DNA of 64,000 bases. It comes from Nymphaea colorata (lineage: Eukaryota; Streptophyta; Magnoliopsida; Nymphaeales; Nymphaeaceae). The notes beneath the pieces are model-generated. The model was given only the letters and a program-made list of their open reading frames with translations, searched no databases and was not told the DNA's origin. Shown one piece after another: positions 12,765-24,200 of the stretch (position 1 is its first letter; every line of letters begins with the position of its first letter). The DNA lies in the NCBI RefSeq assembly GCF_008831285.2, contig NC_045140.1, positions 28,042,131 through 28,106,130 of the forward strand, written 5' to 3'. The position numbers and the translations under genes were made by a program.

Positions 12765-13217
12765 TTGGTTTGAATTCTGCCATGGCGTGGGATTTTTTCC
12801 CCTTAATTCTTTTTCTCTTTTTCGTTGGAGCAGAAAAAATCTGGAAATTAATTCCTTCGAGGGCATTTAATGAGCGATATGTTGACGTTTTGGTATCGTA
12901 GCACTTGGGGCATGAACGGGATTAATTATGGATCGGATCCTCGAGTTTTACTATTTCGTGATCCGACCCTCGGGGTAATTGTCTGTCGTTTTTAATGAGA
13001 TTGCGAGATTGTTTGATGTATAGTTTGGAGAATTTGTTGCTTTCCCCTTATGCTCAGAACCGAGCGGGGCCCCTCCAGATCGGGCTGATGAAAGGGAATC
13101 CCAATGAAGTCAGATGGGAAGGACGCGACGACGAAATTTCTGCCTGCAAACCAGATTATGGTGCGAGTTCACATCTTATAAGGCATGTATGTAATCTGGC
13201 GGATGCGACTTTTGTTG

Positions 13218-13295
13218 TTACAGGTATGCTACTTTCATGTATGCATCATTTTAAGTACGATAAAAAAAAAACTTATGAAAGTAGCATACCTGTAA
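13218..13295. repeat. Foldback: perfect 21-bp inverted repeat with 36-base spacer
   Basis: The arm at 13218-13238 is the exact reverse complement of 13275-13295. The spacer contains an A-run. The structure could be a tiny foldback element or a transcribed hairpin; no flanking target duplication is evident. Confidence 0.85.
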
Positions 13296-13582
13296 TTGTG
13301 TAGAGATAAAAAAAGATTTTAAGAATTTCACAAAAGTAAAATTTGTCGGTTCGTATATACATATTTTATGGTCAATATATCATTTAAATAGTTGAAAAAA
13401 TATTTTTGTTTTTTGTCTCGCTTATAAAGTTATCTCACTCTTATTATTTCATAAATATTTATTATTTTATAAACATTATCTCATACTTATGTTTAGTGTT
13501 ATCTCATGCATCTATCTGTTATCTTATTATCTTACAAATGTTTTGTTATATCGTAAACATAATGTAAGAGACATAAAAAAAT

Positions 13583-13604
13583 AGAGAGAGAGAGAGAGAG
13601 AGAG
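13583..13604. repeat. (GA)n microsatellite
   Basis: About 11 GA units followed by GGGGAGGGG. Confidence 0.9.
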
Positions 13605-13749
13605 GGGAGGGGAATGAAAAAAAACATAAAAGGACTATATTAAACGGGACAACATCCACATAGTCTGCAGTTGAAGTTGAGTACAAAACAACATACCACA
13701 CCAACTAGAACCAACCGACATCCTCCTCTAATTGATAAGCAAGTGTGAG

Positions 13750-14316
13750 TTCAATCCTTTTTTTTTTTTTTGGTACATAGTAGCGGTTTAGAACCGCATT
13801 AACTAACTATAGCACGAGGTCGAGCTACACCAATCAGATCCTCCTCAATCAATCAATGCAAATGACGGTGGATTGAGAAGAATAGTCACTCCAAAAGATC
13901 CTTGAAAAGCCCATGAGACAAGAAAATCCACACACATATTAGTTTTTTTGTACGTATGACATAAGATACACTCTCAATCACGTCTCAGCAATTCTTCACA
14001 CTGTTTCACTATCTGAAATAAAAGATCACGAGGCTGCAGGTCTTTTAAAACCTTATTCACAGCTACAAGGAATCTGATTCAACAATAACTTTACGAAAGC
14101 CACGTTCTCAAGCCAATTCAAACCATGAAAAATAGCAATAACAATAATTTTACGAAAGCCACGTTCTCAAACCAATTCAAACCATGAAGAATAGCAATAA
14201 GTTCAGCCTTCGTTATATGAATATAACTCGCACGACAAGTGAAGCCAAATAACCATTCTCCATTATTATTGCAAAATAAACCACCAACTCCAACTTCAAC
14301 TGCAACTTCAATCCTT
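13750..14316 (-). mobile_element. 5'-truncated LINE with RNase H-like remnant, inserted at the UGT1 stop codon
   Basis: Minus-strand translation from about 14300 reads VGVGGLFCNNNGEWLFGF, then ITKAELIAILHGLNW, the start of the RNase H-like (RVT_3) domain found at the end of plant non-LTR retrotransposons. Downstream the frame is broken by stops and by a 62-base tandem duplication (about 14073-14200). The element ends in a T run on the plus strand (13758-13771), which is its poly(A) tail. Ten-base direct repeats TTCAATCCTT flank it at 13750-13759 and 14307-14316. The corresponding empty site is seen 3' of UGT2 (about 30933), where UGT2 sequence runs straight into the matching flank. This is a short, dead copy in the same orientation as UGT1. 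Confidence 0.8.
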
Positions 14317-15786
14317 GTTCCCTGCTGCCGGCCTTTTTTTTTCTTCTTCTTTTTCTCGATCCCTTATATGTTTAACCAACCGATTAATGTAGCCATCACC
14401 GAGTTCCTTGTTATCTAAGATGGAAGACTTCATCTCCCTTACTTTCTCCTCGATGAGCTTCCCTTCATCTTCAACCATGACCAGCCTTAGTGCCTTGGCA
14501 ACATCAAGCCCGGTGAACCTACCATCCCTGTCATCCCTCTCCACCTCGATGCCCACCTTCTTCTCCACCAATAATCTTGCTACCAATCCTTGGTCGAACA
14601 CCATTGGCAAAAGGACTAGAGGCAACCCGAACTGGAGCGCCTCCACGGTGGAGCTCATCCCCGAATGGTACAGGCATGCGCCAATGGACCCATGCGCTAA
14701 GACTTTCACCTGCGGCACCCAGCTCATGCTAATGAACCCTCGTTGTGCGGTTCGGTCTCGAAAACCAGGTGGCAGAGGATCATCAACATCGTCTTCTTTA
14801 TCGTCACCGCCACCACCACTAGTACTAGAAGCAGAAACATGGCCCGGCTTCCTTAATATCCAAAAGAAGGGCAGATTGGATAGCTCCAGCCCCTCCGCTA
14901 TCGCTTGTATCTCCTCCTTGCTCAGCCTGGCCTCTGTACCGAAAGCCACAAACACAACCGATCTTGGGTCTCGCTGATCTAGCCATCTAAAACATGCAAC
15001 CGATTTGAGGTTCGATGCTTTAGAAGCTTGTTGTTCTTCTACTGCAGCGGGGAGCAGACCGATGGGAATGACAGGTTTCCGAGTGAGTTCTTGAAGGGCA
15101 ACTATGTATTCCCCTTCGAATTCCATGAAACTTCTAACGAGCAGGCTTTGGCATCCCCGGATCGCCCATTCCATGCGCTCTCCGTCAGTCACACCAGACG
15201 CATTTTGACCTCCGCCTCTGCAGAGGGAGACCGCCTCGTGCAGCTTGTACCTCACGGTCGACGGGAAATTGAAGCAATGAGCAAGTATCACATCTTCTGG
15301 CGTCAATTTTCCCGTTCTACCACTGCATTCTGAGAGACTGCTAAAAATACATGTGGCTCCAGCACTAAAGATGCTGTAGAAAGAGCAGGGGATGCTCATC
15401 TTTCTTGCGATCGGCGGGACCCAATAAGTGGCGAAATCGTATATAATCCAATCCGGGGACGTCGACCTCACCAGCGTCTCCAGCGGCTCTTGCAGCATGT
15501 CGTAGGCTTTCTTCAGGTACTGCACTGCATCTTGCTCCAGATCGGCGGTGGCCTCAGCGTTTTCCGGCAAACCGGCTACGGGCGGCAACGGGAAGCCCAA
15601 GAGATGGATGCGGGACGCGAGGTGCGTGGGGATCTTGGGCCGAAGCTTTTCTATGTTTTTTGGGGTGCAGACAAAGGAGATGTTAATTCCTTTGGCCGCC
15701 AGGGCATTGGAGAGCTCCAAAAAGGGAATCATATGGCCGAAGGCTAGCCAGGGAACCATAACAACGTGGCACTGAGTCTCGCCCAT
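14308..15786 (-). CDS. UDP-glycosyltransferase, UGT91-like (UGT copy 1)
   Basis: Intronless, 492 aa, from the first in-frame ATG (15786; the open frame upstream begins with GTG). Family-1 GT-B fold enzyme, expected to move a sugar from a UDP-sugar to a small molecule in the cytosol. UGT91-type enzymes often extend the sugar chain of flavonoid or terpenoid glycosides. Visible: N-terminal VPWLAFGHMIPF with the catalytic His (residue 18), its partner Asp in IIYDF (residue 117), and the 44-residue PSPG donor box WVPQV...FDQ (residues 356-399) ending in Gln. The normally invariant Trp of HCGW is Met (HSGMSS). Residues 1-60 match UGT2 at 51 of 60 positions. The stop codon sits inside a LINE target-site duplication. 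A TATA-like TTATATTC (minus strand, about 15877) lies roughly 90 bases upstream. Acceptor unknown. Confidence 0.93.
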   Translation of the reverse strand: MGETQCHVVMVPWLAFGHMIPFLELSNALAAKGINISFVCTPKNIEKLRPKIPTHLASRIHLLGFPLPPVAGLPENAEATADLEQDAVQYLKKAYDMLQEPLETLVRSTSPDWIIYDFATYWVPPIARKMSIPCSFYSIFSAGATCIFSSLSECSGRTGKLTPEDVILAHCFNFPSTVRYKLHEAVSLCRGGGQNASGVTDGERMEWAIRGCQSLLVRSFMEFEGEYIVALQELTRKPVIPIGLLPAAVEEQQASKASNLKSVACFRWLDQRDPRSVVFVAFGTEARLSKEEIQAIAEGLELSNLPFFWILRKPGHVSASSTSGGGGDDKEDDVDDPLPPGFRDRTAQRGFISMSWVPQVKVLAHGSIGACLYHSGMSSTVEALQFGLPLVLLPMVFDQGLVARLLVEKKVGIEVERDDRDGRFTGLDVAKALRLVMVEDEGKLIEEKVREMKSSILDNKELGDGYINRLVKHIRDREKEEEKKRPAAGNKD

Positions 15787-16352
15787 TATCACTATCACTG
15801 TTGCAGGCTCTGTGTCTCTCTCGCTCGCTCGCTCTCTGATGTTCGATGGTGCGGAGAGTGAAACCTGTGGAAGAGAATATAAATGGGAGAGAGACGGAAT
15901 GAGGAAGGCAAAAGGAACTACAAAATGGAACCAAGAAGAAAAAGTTGACCATTGACAAAAACAATCTGTACAGAGAAATGAAAAGGAAAGAGCCTTCGGG
16001 AAAGTCTCACGCCGGCGAAAGAAATTAATTCAAAAAAATTTCACGAATATTCTCAGAATCAAGGGGCATGGGTGATGGGATTGATCTTTCAAATCCACGG
16101 AAGGAGGATTAAAGAAAAGGGCACTATGGTAATTTTGCATCCCAAGAAATTGTGGGAAAGGTTGGTGCACGTTGCCACCAAACCACAAGTTTATGACAGC
16201 TGCATGGAGGCGTAGTTGTGACAATTTCTTTCCTTGTGACGCCATTTTGGAGAGTCAACCAGACTCTCCAAACTATCATTTTCATTATCGAAACTAGTAT
16301 ATGAAGGAGAACAGATGACACAATTGGATTAGGTGAGAGGAATCCTGAAAAT
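15787..16352. other. 5' flank of UGT1
   Basis: Contains the presumed UGT1 promoter and leader, with CT/GA-rich text at 15810-15840. No other gene was seen. It passes into repeat S at about 16302. Confidence 0.4.
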
Positions 16353-17310
16353 CCACGTGACCATATCAGCCACAATTACTTAACAACATTTTCAGCATTG
16401 CATGGGAATCTTGAAGGCGTTGATTTCTCTTTCTAAAGAGATTGGAGGATTATCCCACCGCACCAAGGCTCCACGTAACCATATCAGCCACAATTACTTA
16501 GCAACATTTTCAGCATTGCATGGGAATCTTGAAGGCGATGATTTCTCTTTCTAAAGAGATTGGAGGATTATCCCACCGCACCAAGGCTCCTTTCTTCCCC
16601 TTTGCTCCAAACGTTCATAGTTGCAACAGTACATGATAAAGATGGTTGTGTGCTTCAGTTACACATAAAGCCACTCCTTAGAGTAAATAAAAATGCATAC
16701 AGATCTAGAATTAGAAACGCAACATAACGTACCCTCAAGTCTGCACTTTGTCGTTGCCAAAGATATTTTAGTCGCAAGGTGTCGACGAGCGAGTGATAAG
16801 GAAATGTTGCCTAAGATATTTTAGTCACAAGGTGGTCAAGGTGTTGGAGATTTTCCTCATGCATATACAAAAACGATATGCCTAAACAGATCATGTTCAT
16901 GTAAATCATTGAAACAAAACTTTAACTGAAGCGGAAGCGCACTTGAATCCATCTGAACTGCACAGACGGTAGATCGCAGTACGATTTCCAAGGTCTGTAT
17001 GTGCACGTGAGGTTCTCTCAGATGGGAAAAACCCTAGAAACCAACGTTTCAAGCAATTCTTTGCACGACCTAGAGACCACTACAATTCAGCATACAGTGA
17101 TAAAGATGTTGTTGCTTCAGTTTACACATAAAGCCACCTCCTTAGAGTAAATAAAAATGCATACCAGGATCTAGAATTAGAAACGCAACATCAACGTACC
17201 CCCTCAAGTCTGCACTTTGTCGTTGCCAAAGATATTTTAGTCGCAAGGTGGTCGACGAGCGAGTGATAAGGAAATGTTGCCTAAGATATTTAGTCACAAG
17301 GTGGTCAAGG
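16302..17310. repeat. Repeat S (long copy)
   Basis: Same-strand relative of 29832-30256 (repeat S'). In this copy it is expanded by internal tandem duplications and ends where the Copia LTR begins, GGTCAAGG|TGTTGGAG at 17310/17311. S' continues past that point without LTR, which marks the LTR insertion point. Confidence 0.7.
16353..16588. repeat. 118-bp tandem duplication inside repeat S
   Basis: Units at 16353-16470 and 16471-16588 differ by only a few substitutions. The S' copy near 29.9 kb has a single unit, so the duplication happened in this copy. Confidence 0.9.
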
Positions 17311-17558
17311 TGTTGGAGATTTTCCTCATGCATATACAAAACGATATGCCCTAAACAGGATCATGTTCATGCTAAATCATTGAAACAAAACTTTAACTGA
17401 AGCGGAAGCGCACTTGAATCCATCTGAACTGCACAGACGTAGATCGCAGTACGATCTTCCAAGGTCTGTATGGTGCACGTGAGTCTCTCTCAGATGGGAA
17501 GAAACAACCCTAGAAACCAACGTTTCAAGCAATTCTTGCACGACCTAGAGACCACTAC
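16626..17558. repeat. About 467-bp tandem duplication spanning S and the start of the LTR; likely assembly artefact
   Basis: Copy 1 is about 16626-17083 and copy 2 about 17094-17558. They differ mostly by single-base gains and losses, for example CCACTCC/CCACCTCC and CATAACGTA/CATCAACGTA. Where S' can be compared, copy 2 usually has the intact base. Confidence 0.85.
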
Positions 17559-18122
17559 CATTTATATCAAGAGCAATTACGGATTCAACCCATCAAAGAA
17601 TCCATAATTGCATACATGTATCTATACATTACAAATTTACCTCATATCATATAAAATGACGTAATAACACAAAATGCAATCACTTAAGCGGATATTTGCA
17701 TTAAGACAATCATAATGTCTGAGATTCCTCATTGACATATGTCGGCCCACCAAATATATCTGTATACATTCAGACATTACATAACACCTTAGGAGCTCAT
17801 AACTGCTATCTTATTAAACGTCATTTTTACCAATCTAGTCCATGATCACATCAAAATAGAACCAAAACGACTTTCGCTATATTAAAATTAGCTAAACCTT
17901 CAATGATCACAAATATTAACACAATCAATAACATAAATCTGACATAGATGTATAACATGAGAATTACATGTAATATGATTACAACATGTCTATTCTCAAT
18001 TGGTCCTACTTTAAAATCTTATGGAGATCAAAAACATAAACACAAAATTGAAACAAAGAACTTTAAACTGTATTCTGCAGAAAACTGAATATGTGTCCAT
18101 ACATAAGAGCAAACAAAATACA
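17311..18122 (-). mobile_element. Copia-type LTR (3' LTR of the element, about 812 bp)
   Basis: Bounded on the plus strand by TGTTGGAG at 17311 and AAAATACA ending at 18122, i.e. TG...CA termini. Next to it at 18123-18132 is a purine-rich tract on the minus strand (AGTGGGAGTT), the usual polypurine tract before a Copia 3' LTR. The left boundary is supported by repeat S', which lacks this sequence. No second LTR with these ends was found near 21 kb, so the element is incomplete at its 5' side. A partial LTR copy (16842-17083) belongs to the suspected artefact. Confidence 0.7.
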
Positions 18123-18133
18123 AACTCCCACTA

Positions 18134-20830
18134 AATAAGCACATCATCCAAATGTGAAACCCCCATATGAATAACATGTTCGTGAAAGATCTTAGGAGTT
18201 AAACCCTTAGTAAGCAGATTCGCAATCATAGAGTTTGTCTCAATATGCTTTAAAGACACCTTACCATTTTGTATAATCTTTTTAACAGCCAAAAACTTGA
18301 TGTCGATTTCCTTCGACTTTGACAAACTGCGACTGTTATTAAAGTACATGATGTTGAATTATTGTCACACAATAACTTTAGTGGTCTTTCTATATCATTT
18401 ATAATGCGCAGCCCCGAGACAAAATTCTGCAACCACAAAGCATGATTGGATGCCTCGTAACATGCTATGCTACTGTATTGGCACTCAGCAAAGTCAGAAT
18501 CTAAATACCCAATAATCTCAAAGTGATCTGACTTTCTGTATGTAAGCATAAAATATTTTGTTCTTTGTAAGTACATCAATACCCTTTTGGCTACTTTCCA
18601 ATGGTCTATACCAGGATTGTTTAAGTATCTACCTAACATTCCAAACGATAAATGCAATATCCGGACGAGTACAAACCTGAGCATACATAAGACTTCCCAT
18701 AACAGATGAATAAGAAATCCTTTCAATTTCTTTAGATTTGAATTCACTTTTTAGGACAGTGTTTGAGACTAAACTTGTCTCCTTTAGCAACTGGAGTATC
18801 TCCTGGTTTGCAATCCTTCATGTCGTATCGCTGAAGCACCTTATTAATGTAGGTTTTTTGTGATAATCTTAGAATACCCCGAGAACGATCTCGAAATATC
18901 TAGATTCCCAATACAGAAGATGCATCACCAAGATCCTTCACGTCAAACTTTGTTGACAAAAATTTTTTAGTTTCATGCAATATACCACATCATTACATGC
19001 CAACAATATATCATCGACATATAAAACCAGAAAGATAAATTTACTCTCACTGAACTTTTAGTATACACATTCATTAACCACATTAGTCTCGAAGCCAAAT
19101 GAAACAATAACTTGATGAAATTTGTAACACCACTGACGGAAAACTTTCTTTAGTCATAGATAGATTTCTTGAGTTTGCAAACCATTTTCTTTGCATCTCC
19201 TGAAACAAAGTTTTCTGGTTGCACCATATATATTGTTTCATCAATATCTTCATTTAAAAACACTGTCTTCACATTTATCTGATGCAGTTATAAATCAAAA
19301 TGAACCACAAGTGCCATTATAGTCTTGAAAGAGTCTTTCAACGAAATTGGAGAGAAAGTCTCTGTATAATCAATGTCTTCCTTTTAAGTAAAGCCCATTG
19401 CAACAAGACTGCCTTATACTTTTCCATGTTACCTAATGAATCCCACTTGGTTTTAAATATCCATTTACAACCAATGGGTTTCACACCTTCAGGCAAGGGA
19501 ACAATGTCTCATACGTCATTATCCATCATGAGTTTTATTTCCTCATTCATGGCATCTATCCACTTATGAGATTTAGAACTCTTTATCGCTTGCTGGAAGT
19601 TAATAAGATCATTTTCCATTAAGCTCATATCAACATCCTGTTCTTGGAGATAGACAAAGTCATTTGAAATTGTACTTCTCCTCTCTCTAGTGGATCTCCT
19701 CAATGGCACATCTACTTGATTTTCTGGAGGTTATTTAGTTTGTTATTAAGTGGTTTCAATAGGAAGATTGTCATTATTGTCTTCTTCAAAATATGTTGAT
19801 CGAATAATGGCATAAATAAAGACCTGACTATTGTTTTCAACATCTGTATGAGTAAACTCACGTCTCTCTTCAAAGGCAATGCTTCTAACCTGATCACCTT
19901 CCCTAAACTCAATATCCTCAAATAAATGAGCATTTTTCGTTTCAAAAAAAGATTTACTGGATGAATTATAAAACTTATAACCTCTTATTTATACATTCAA
20001 TGCAAACTTTAAAGTTTGCAAAATCAAGGGATTCAAGAATTTCATTCGACATAAGCCTTTTTATTCTCTTTTTAGAGATGTGTCCTAAGTGTCTATGCCA
20101 CAACATAGCAGAATTCTCATTGGCTACCACTAGGCGTAACATGCAAGGTTTCATTATATGAAGCAACCGTATCAAGCAAATAAAGGTTATTGCTACTAGA
20201 TAAAGAACAAGTGGCTATCAAATTTGAATGCAGAAACAACTTAAATTTACTATATCCAATTGAAGCATAATAACCTAATTTGTCTAGTAAGGAAATAGAA
20301 CCCAAATTCCGTCTAAAATACGGTACTATATAAGTTTCTGTCAAATTCAAATGACAAACAGTCTTTAACAATAATTGAAAATCTGCTATGACTTCAACTT
20401 TCGCCTTCTTGTCATCGCCCACATACATGAATCTTTCAGCATCATTTGACGTTCGACAATTTATGCAGCTTTGTATAGAAACACTTGTGTGAGTAGTAGC
20501 ACTCGAATCTACCCACCAAGTGTTTCTGGGTACTGAAGTTAAATTAACCTGAGAACAAACCAAAGCAAAAAGTGTACAATTCTTATTTATATGACCTTCA
20601 TTCTTACAAATGAAGCAGCCTAATTGGCATTCCTTATGCTTATTCTGTTTCTTAATGGATGAATGGTCCACTGCAACTTCTTTAACAGTCTTTCTTTCTT
20701 TACTTTTAAAATTCGAACCATTTAACTCGGGAATAGTACTCAAATTTGCAGATATTATGAAAGCAAAACTCACTATACAAAGAACAAAAACATCAAACAA
20801 GATCACAATCAATACATGTACATAGAAGAA
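18134..20830 (-). pseudogene. Decayed Copia gag-pol, internally deleted
   Basis: Minus-strand order: gag start (ANLSTIPELNGSNF), zinc knuckle CFICKNEGHINKNC (CX2CX4HX4C), protease region WWVDSSATTH (usual DSGAT changed), and gag-pre-integrase (LWHRHLGHISKKRIKRLMS ... CIEC at 19975-20175). The integrase core is then missing. It continues with the linker and N-terminal reverse transcriptase region (RRSTRERRSTISNDF, near 19509-19709), broken reverse transcriptase, and RNase H (HWKVAKRVLMYLQRTKYF, IACYEASNHALWLQNF) with part deleted. The last stretch reads MIANLLTKGLTPKIFHEHV. The middle of gag is also gone. Frames are interrupted throughout, so it cannot code for transposition proteins. Confidence 0.85.
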
Positions 20831-21285
20831 ACAATAAATATGAATTTAAATACAATGACCTGAATCTCATCACAAGGTACCAGTGCAACATTAGTATCCA
20901 ATCTTTGGATTTAAATATTAACTGCAAGTGGTATCCTTGGTCAACAATGGATATAGATAATTAGCTCTGTCAAATAACGAGTTCATCTTTGGATTGACTC
21001 AATAATCACATGGAATCCTGAAAATGATCACATATTCATTGCCTTGTATGCTTAAACCTGACCAAGCAACAATCCTCATTTGGTTTCATCATTACCCGCG
21101 TGGTTTAAGTATACTATCATCTAATGTTCGAAACAGACAAATCCGTACTACAAAGGTCACTTTGGCGACATAAAGTATAAATCTACTCATTTTGAACAAT
21201 ATACATAGTCAAAGATCAAATTCATAGTCCAAATATTCATCTATGACACACCCACAATTTTAATAACATGCAAAACGTGATACAT
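20831..21285. mobile_element. 5' untranslated part of the Copia element, truncated by block B
   Basis: Sequence upstream (minus-strand sense) of the gag start. It is duplicated at 28630-29088. It does not match the LTR at 17311-18122. It ends at TACATAAA, exactly where block B begins. Confidence 0.5.
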
Positions 21286-24200
21286 AAAATCCATATTAAG
21301 TTAAATCTACAACTTAAACAAGCACTAGATATCTAATTGTGGATCTCAATTTGAAAACCACATATTTATCGTCGGAGGGGGAGAGGCCTGACCACATATC
21401 CATGGTTTTAAAATCTCTGAAAGCCTCGGCTTAGAGATTCAAGGCTATGAAACTTAACCTAAAATATGATTATTTGAAAATTTAATCTTTCTAACAAAAG
21501 ATTTTAAAAGAAACCAAGAGAAAGCAAGAAAGGCTTGATGATAGATATCTTCCAAAATTCCTCATAGGCCATAATGCGAAAGCTATACATGGATTGATGT
21601 TAGATCCATATAGATGATTCAAATAAAGTATGTGAGGTCCAATTGTGGTAAAGGAAAACCAAATATGGCCCATTGGTGTCTACTTGTGGTCCTTTGTCGT
21701 GGCAGTATGCACTGGAAAGTCTGGTAAACTGGTGGACTGCACAATACTATTTTGAAGTTAACAAACAACAACTCATAAGCCACATCGAAAATCTGGAGTT
21801 CATCTGAAACTTCATCTTGAATCTCGCATTGAAGACCATACAATCATCTGATACATATCCTTTTTTAATATAATGATTTTATTTATGAGATTTTTTTGGA
21901 ACAGTGACATGATCCTAAAAGGACCGTTATTATATCCCATAAATCTACCTCAAAAGATCAAGACAAATTCACAAAACACTTGTTTTAGTGTACCATAAAT
22001 GTACTCTAATTTTTTTGGTAAGATTTATAATACATTTGCAAAGTGTTTCTGCTATTGAAGGACCCCTGTGATATTTAAAAAATAATTTATTTTGAAAACT
22101 TTGTTTTTAATCATGATATTAACATTTCATAAAAAACAAACAATTTTCTAACAAAACCCAAAATAATTCAGAAAATTAGTAGGTGATTTAATTGGCCTTT
22201 GTTTTTAGATACGAGACTTGTTTGACAGAGGATGGATACATGACACAGCCACACTTGGATCCTGCACTTACCGTATCGATGTAAGACATCTCGTTCACGT
22301 CTAGTCTGTATCACCTGGCAATATCTTTTTTGTTTCAAAGGGACGGCAATGATATTTACAGTTCACAGCAAGAAAGGCAACAAAACTTTGTCATATAAAG
22401 TCTCCCATACTGAAAAGACTGAAGCAAATGGTAGGGTACCCTGCAGAGGAAAGGGATGGATCTTTTATATCTAGCAAGTTTGTGGTCAGACATGAACCTA
22501 GAAAGGTTGGCCACTTTTCTCGGTTAGACAAGAGCCCTCACTACTAGTAGTAGGCCGGTAAAAGTCCCTGCAATTTGAGGGGCTTTGCAGTTTTAAGTAG
22601 GAAAACAAAGAAACTTGGAGTTTGAGTAATGACAAGTTAATTGACCGTGGGCTTTAAAAAAAATTGAAAAAAGAAAAAGGAAAACAAGTTCAATGTTGTG
22701 TTTTTAAATTCAAGTCAGTTAAATCCAAGGGTACGAGTCCTGATGGGTATAATATAGCTGATCGGATTGTCCGACTAGTGAAAGCCTGGTCGTCAATTTG
22801 ATTCCTGTGGGCACCACTCCTATGGATTGCAACAGTCGATGCACTATACACTTCAGTTGACATTGTGGTGCTTCCCACTCAGGTAGCAACCTTAGACCTG
22901 TTTAGTGGTGGAGGAAAGGGGAGGCAGTTGGATTTATCATCAATGGTCTAAATCTGCTCATGTTAAAGCCGTGAAATATGTTTAGGAGCATTGTAGATTA
23001 TCATTCTAAAAACATTTTTATTTATATTTTAAATAAAAAAAAGATAAATAAGCTGATATAGGTATGCATAAACCATATCTGGGACTAGATCATCTATGTG
23101 AGCCGAGTTGCTTTGTAATTGGTCTATATTTGAGAACATATTGGATCTCAAATAAGAGGGTTTTGGGGAAGCGAGTGACAATATTGCTATATTTCAGGCT
23201 TCTCAAATTCGGGTTCGCTTGTCAAATAACGGAAGCCAACCCTCTAACAAAGCAGTTAGGGTCCGGTAAAAGCTTCCACATTCGATTAATTTACTACTTG
23301 ACCAGAAACTGATGAACTGAAACTTGATTTTCATAAAAAATATACAAGACACCCACGTCGTCAAATTTAATCGAGATAGAAGCTTGAACATAAGCCTTGG
23401 GTAGATCCAAACCCTTAGAGATAATTGAATTCTGGATCCTTGGATTTGAGAACCAACCTGGTCAGCTCCCAATTCCATCCAAGAGTCTCTTAGCCGCTAT
23501 CATTTAGGAGTAAAGCAAAAGAGTACTGTCTTTCCACAGGTCACCAGAGTGGTACTAGATCGAGGCAACTCTGAATACTAGATGTGGACCCAAATGAGTA
23601 GAACAGGGGTCGAGCTTAGTATGGTGGATTGTGATCCCCAGACAATTAACATGGTTCGAACTTTGTGAATTTGGCTTTAGTTTCCGCTAAATAGAAAGGA
23701 TGGAGAGCAGAATGTTCTCATGATATTCATAACTTACTTAACGACCAAGAAGTTTTAGACTTGCAACAGAACTAGAGTCTTTGTTTCCTCTCACTCACTT
23801 TTTCATGCAATCACTTAGCCTTATAAGATCTAAGTATTGGGCATTAAGAGGCCGGTTGGCATCAACAACAAATTGTTGCTGTTCAGTAAAACTGCTCTAA
23901 AAATTAAAGTAGATTCATGAAACTCTATAACATAAGGTTCTATGAATCTGACTCCAAATTTTTTATATAATCAGTGAACAAGAACAACAACATGCTATGG
24001 ATGCCAAACTCCTCCTAAAAGTTTTGACAACAAAAAAACACATGTACCCCATTTCACATGTTCAGTGTCCTTAAGCAAGAGATGTGGGCTGGCATATTGG
24101 GTGTTCAATGGCAATGCAACTTTTTTTTGGTTCTGTAAAGGCTTCTCCCTTTGATGCCGACCTCACAGGAGCCCTTCCAAGGGCCTACATCTGTCCTCAT

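Larger units (their letters stand above)
12765..13749. other. Intergenic between the small gene and UGT1
   Basis: It holds a perfect foldback at 13218-13295 and a (GA)n run at 13583-13604. The last ~150 bases can be aligned with the 3' flank of UGT2 (about 30770-30930), so they belong to the duplicated UGT unit. No further gene was seen. Confidence 0.5.

Noticed and set aside
14408-15775. Plus-strand frames across UGT1 (and 31024-32403 across UGT2)
   Set aside because: They are antisense shadows of the GC-rich UGT coding sequence, without motifs of their own.
15787-15964. N-terminal extension or signal peptide of UGT1
   Set aside because: The in-frame upstream codon at 15798 is GTG. The hydrophobic frame at 15683-15964 is in another phase; UGTs of this family have no signal peptide.
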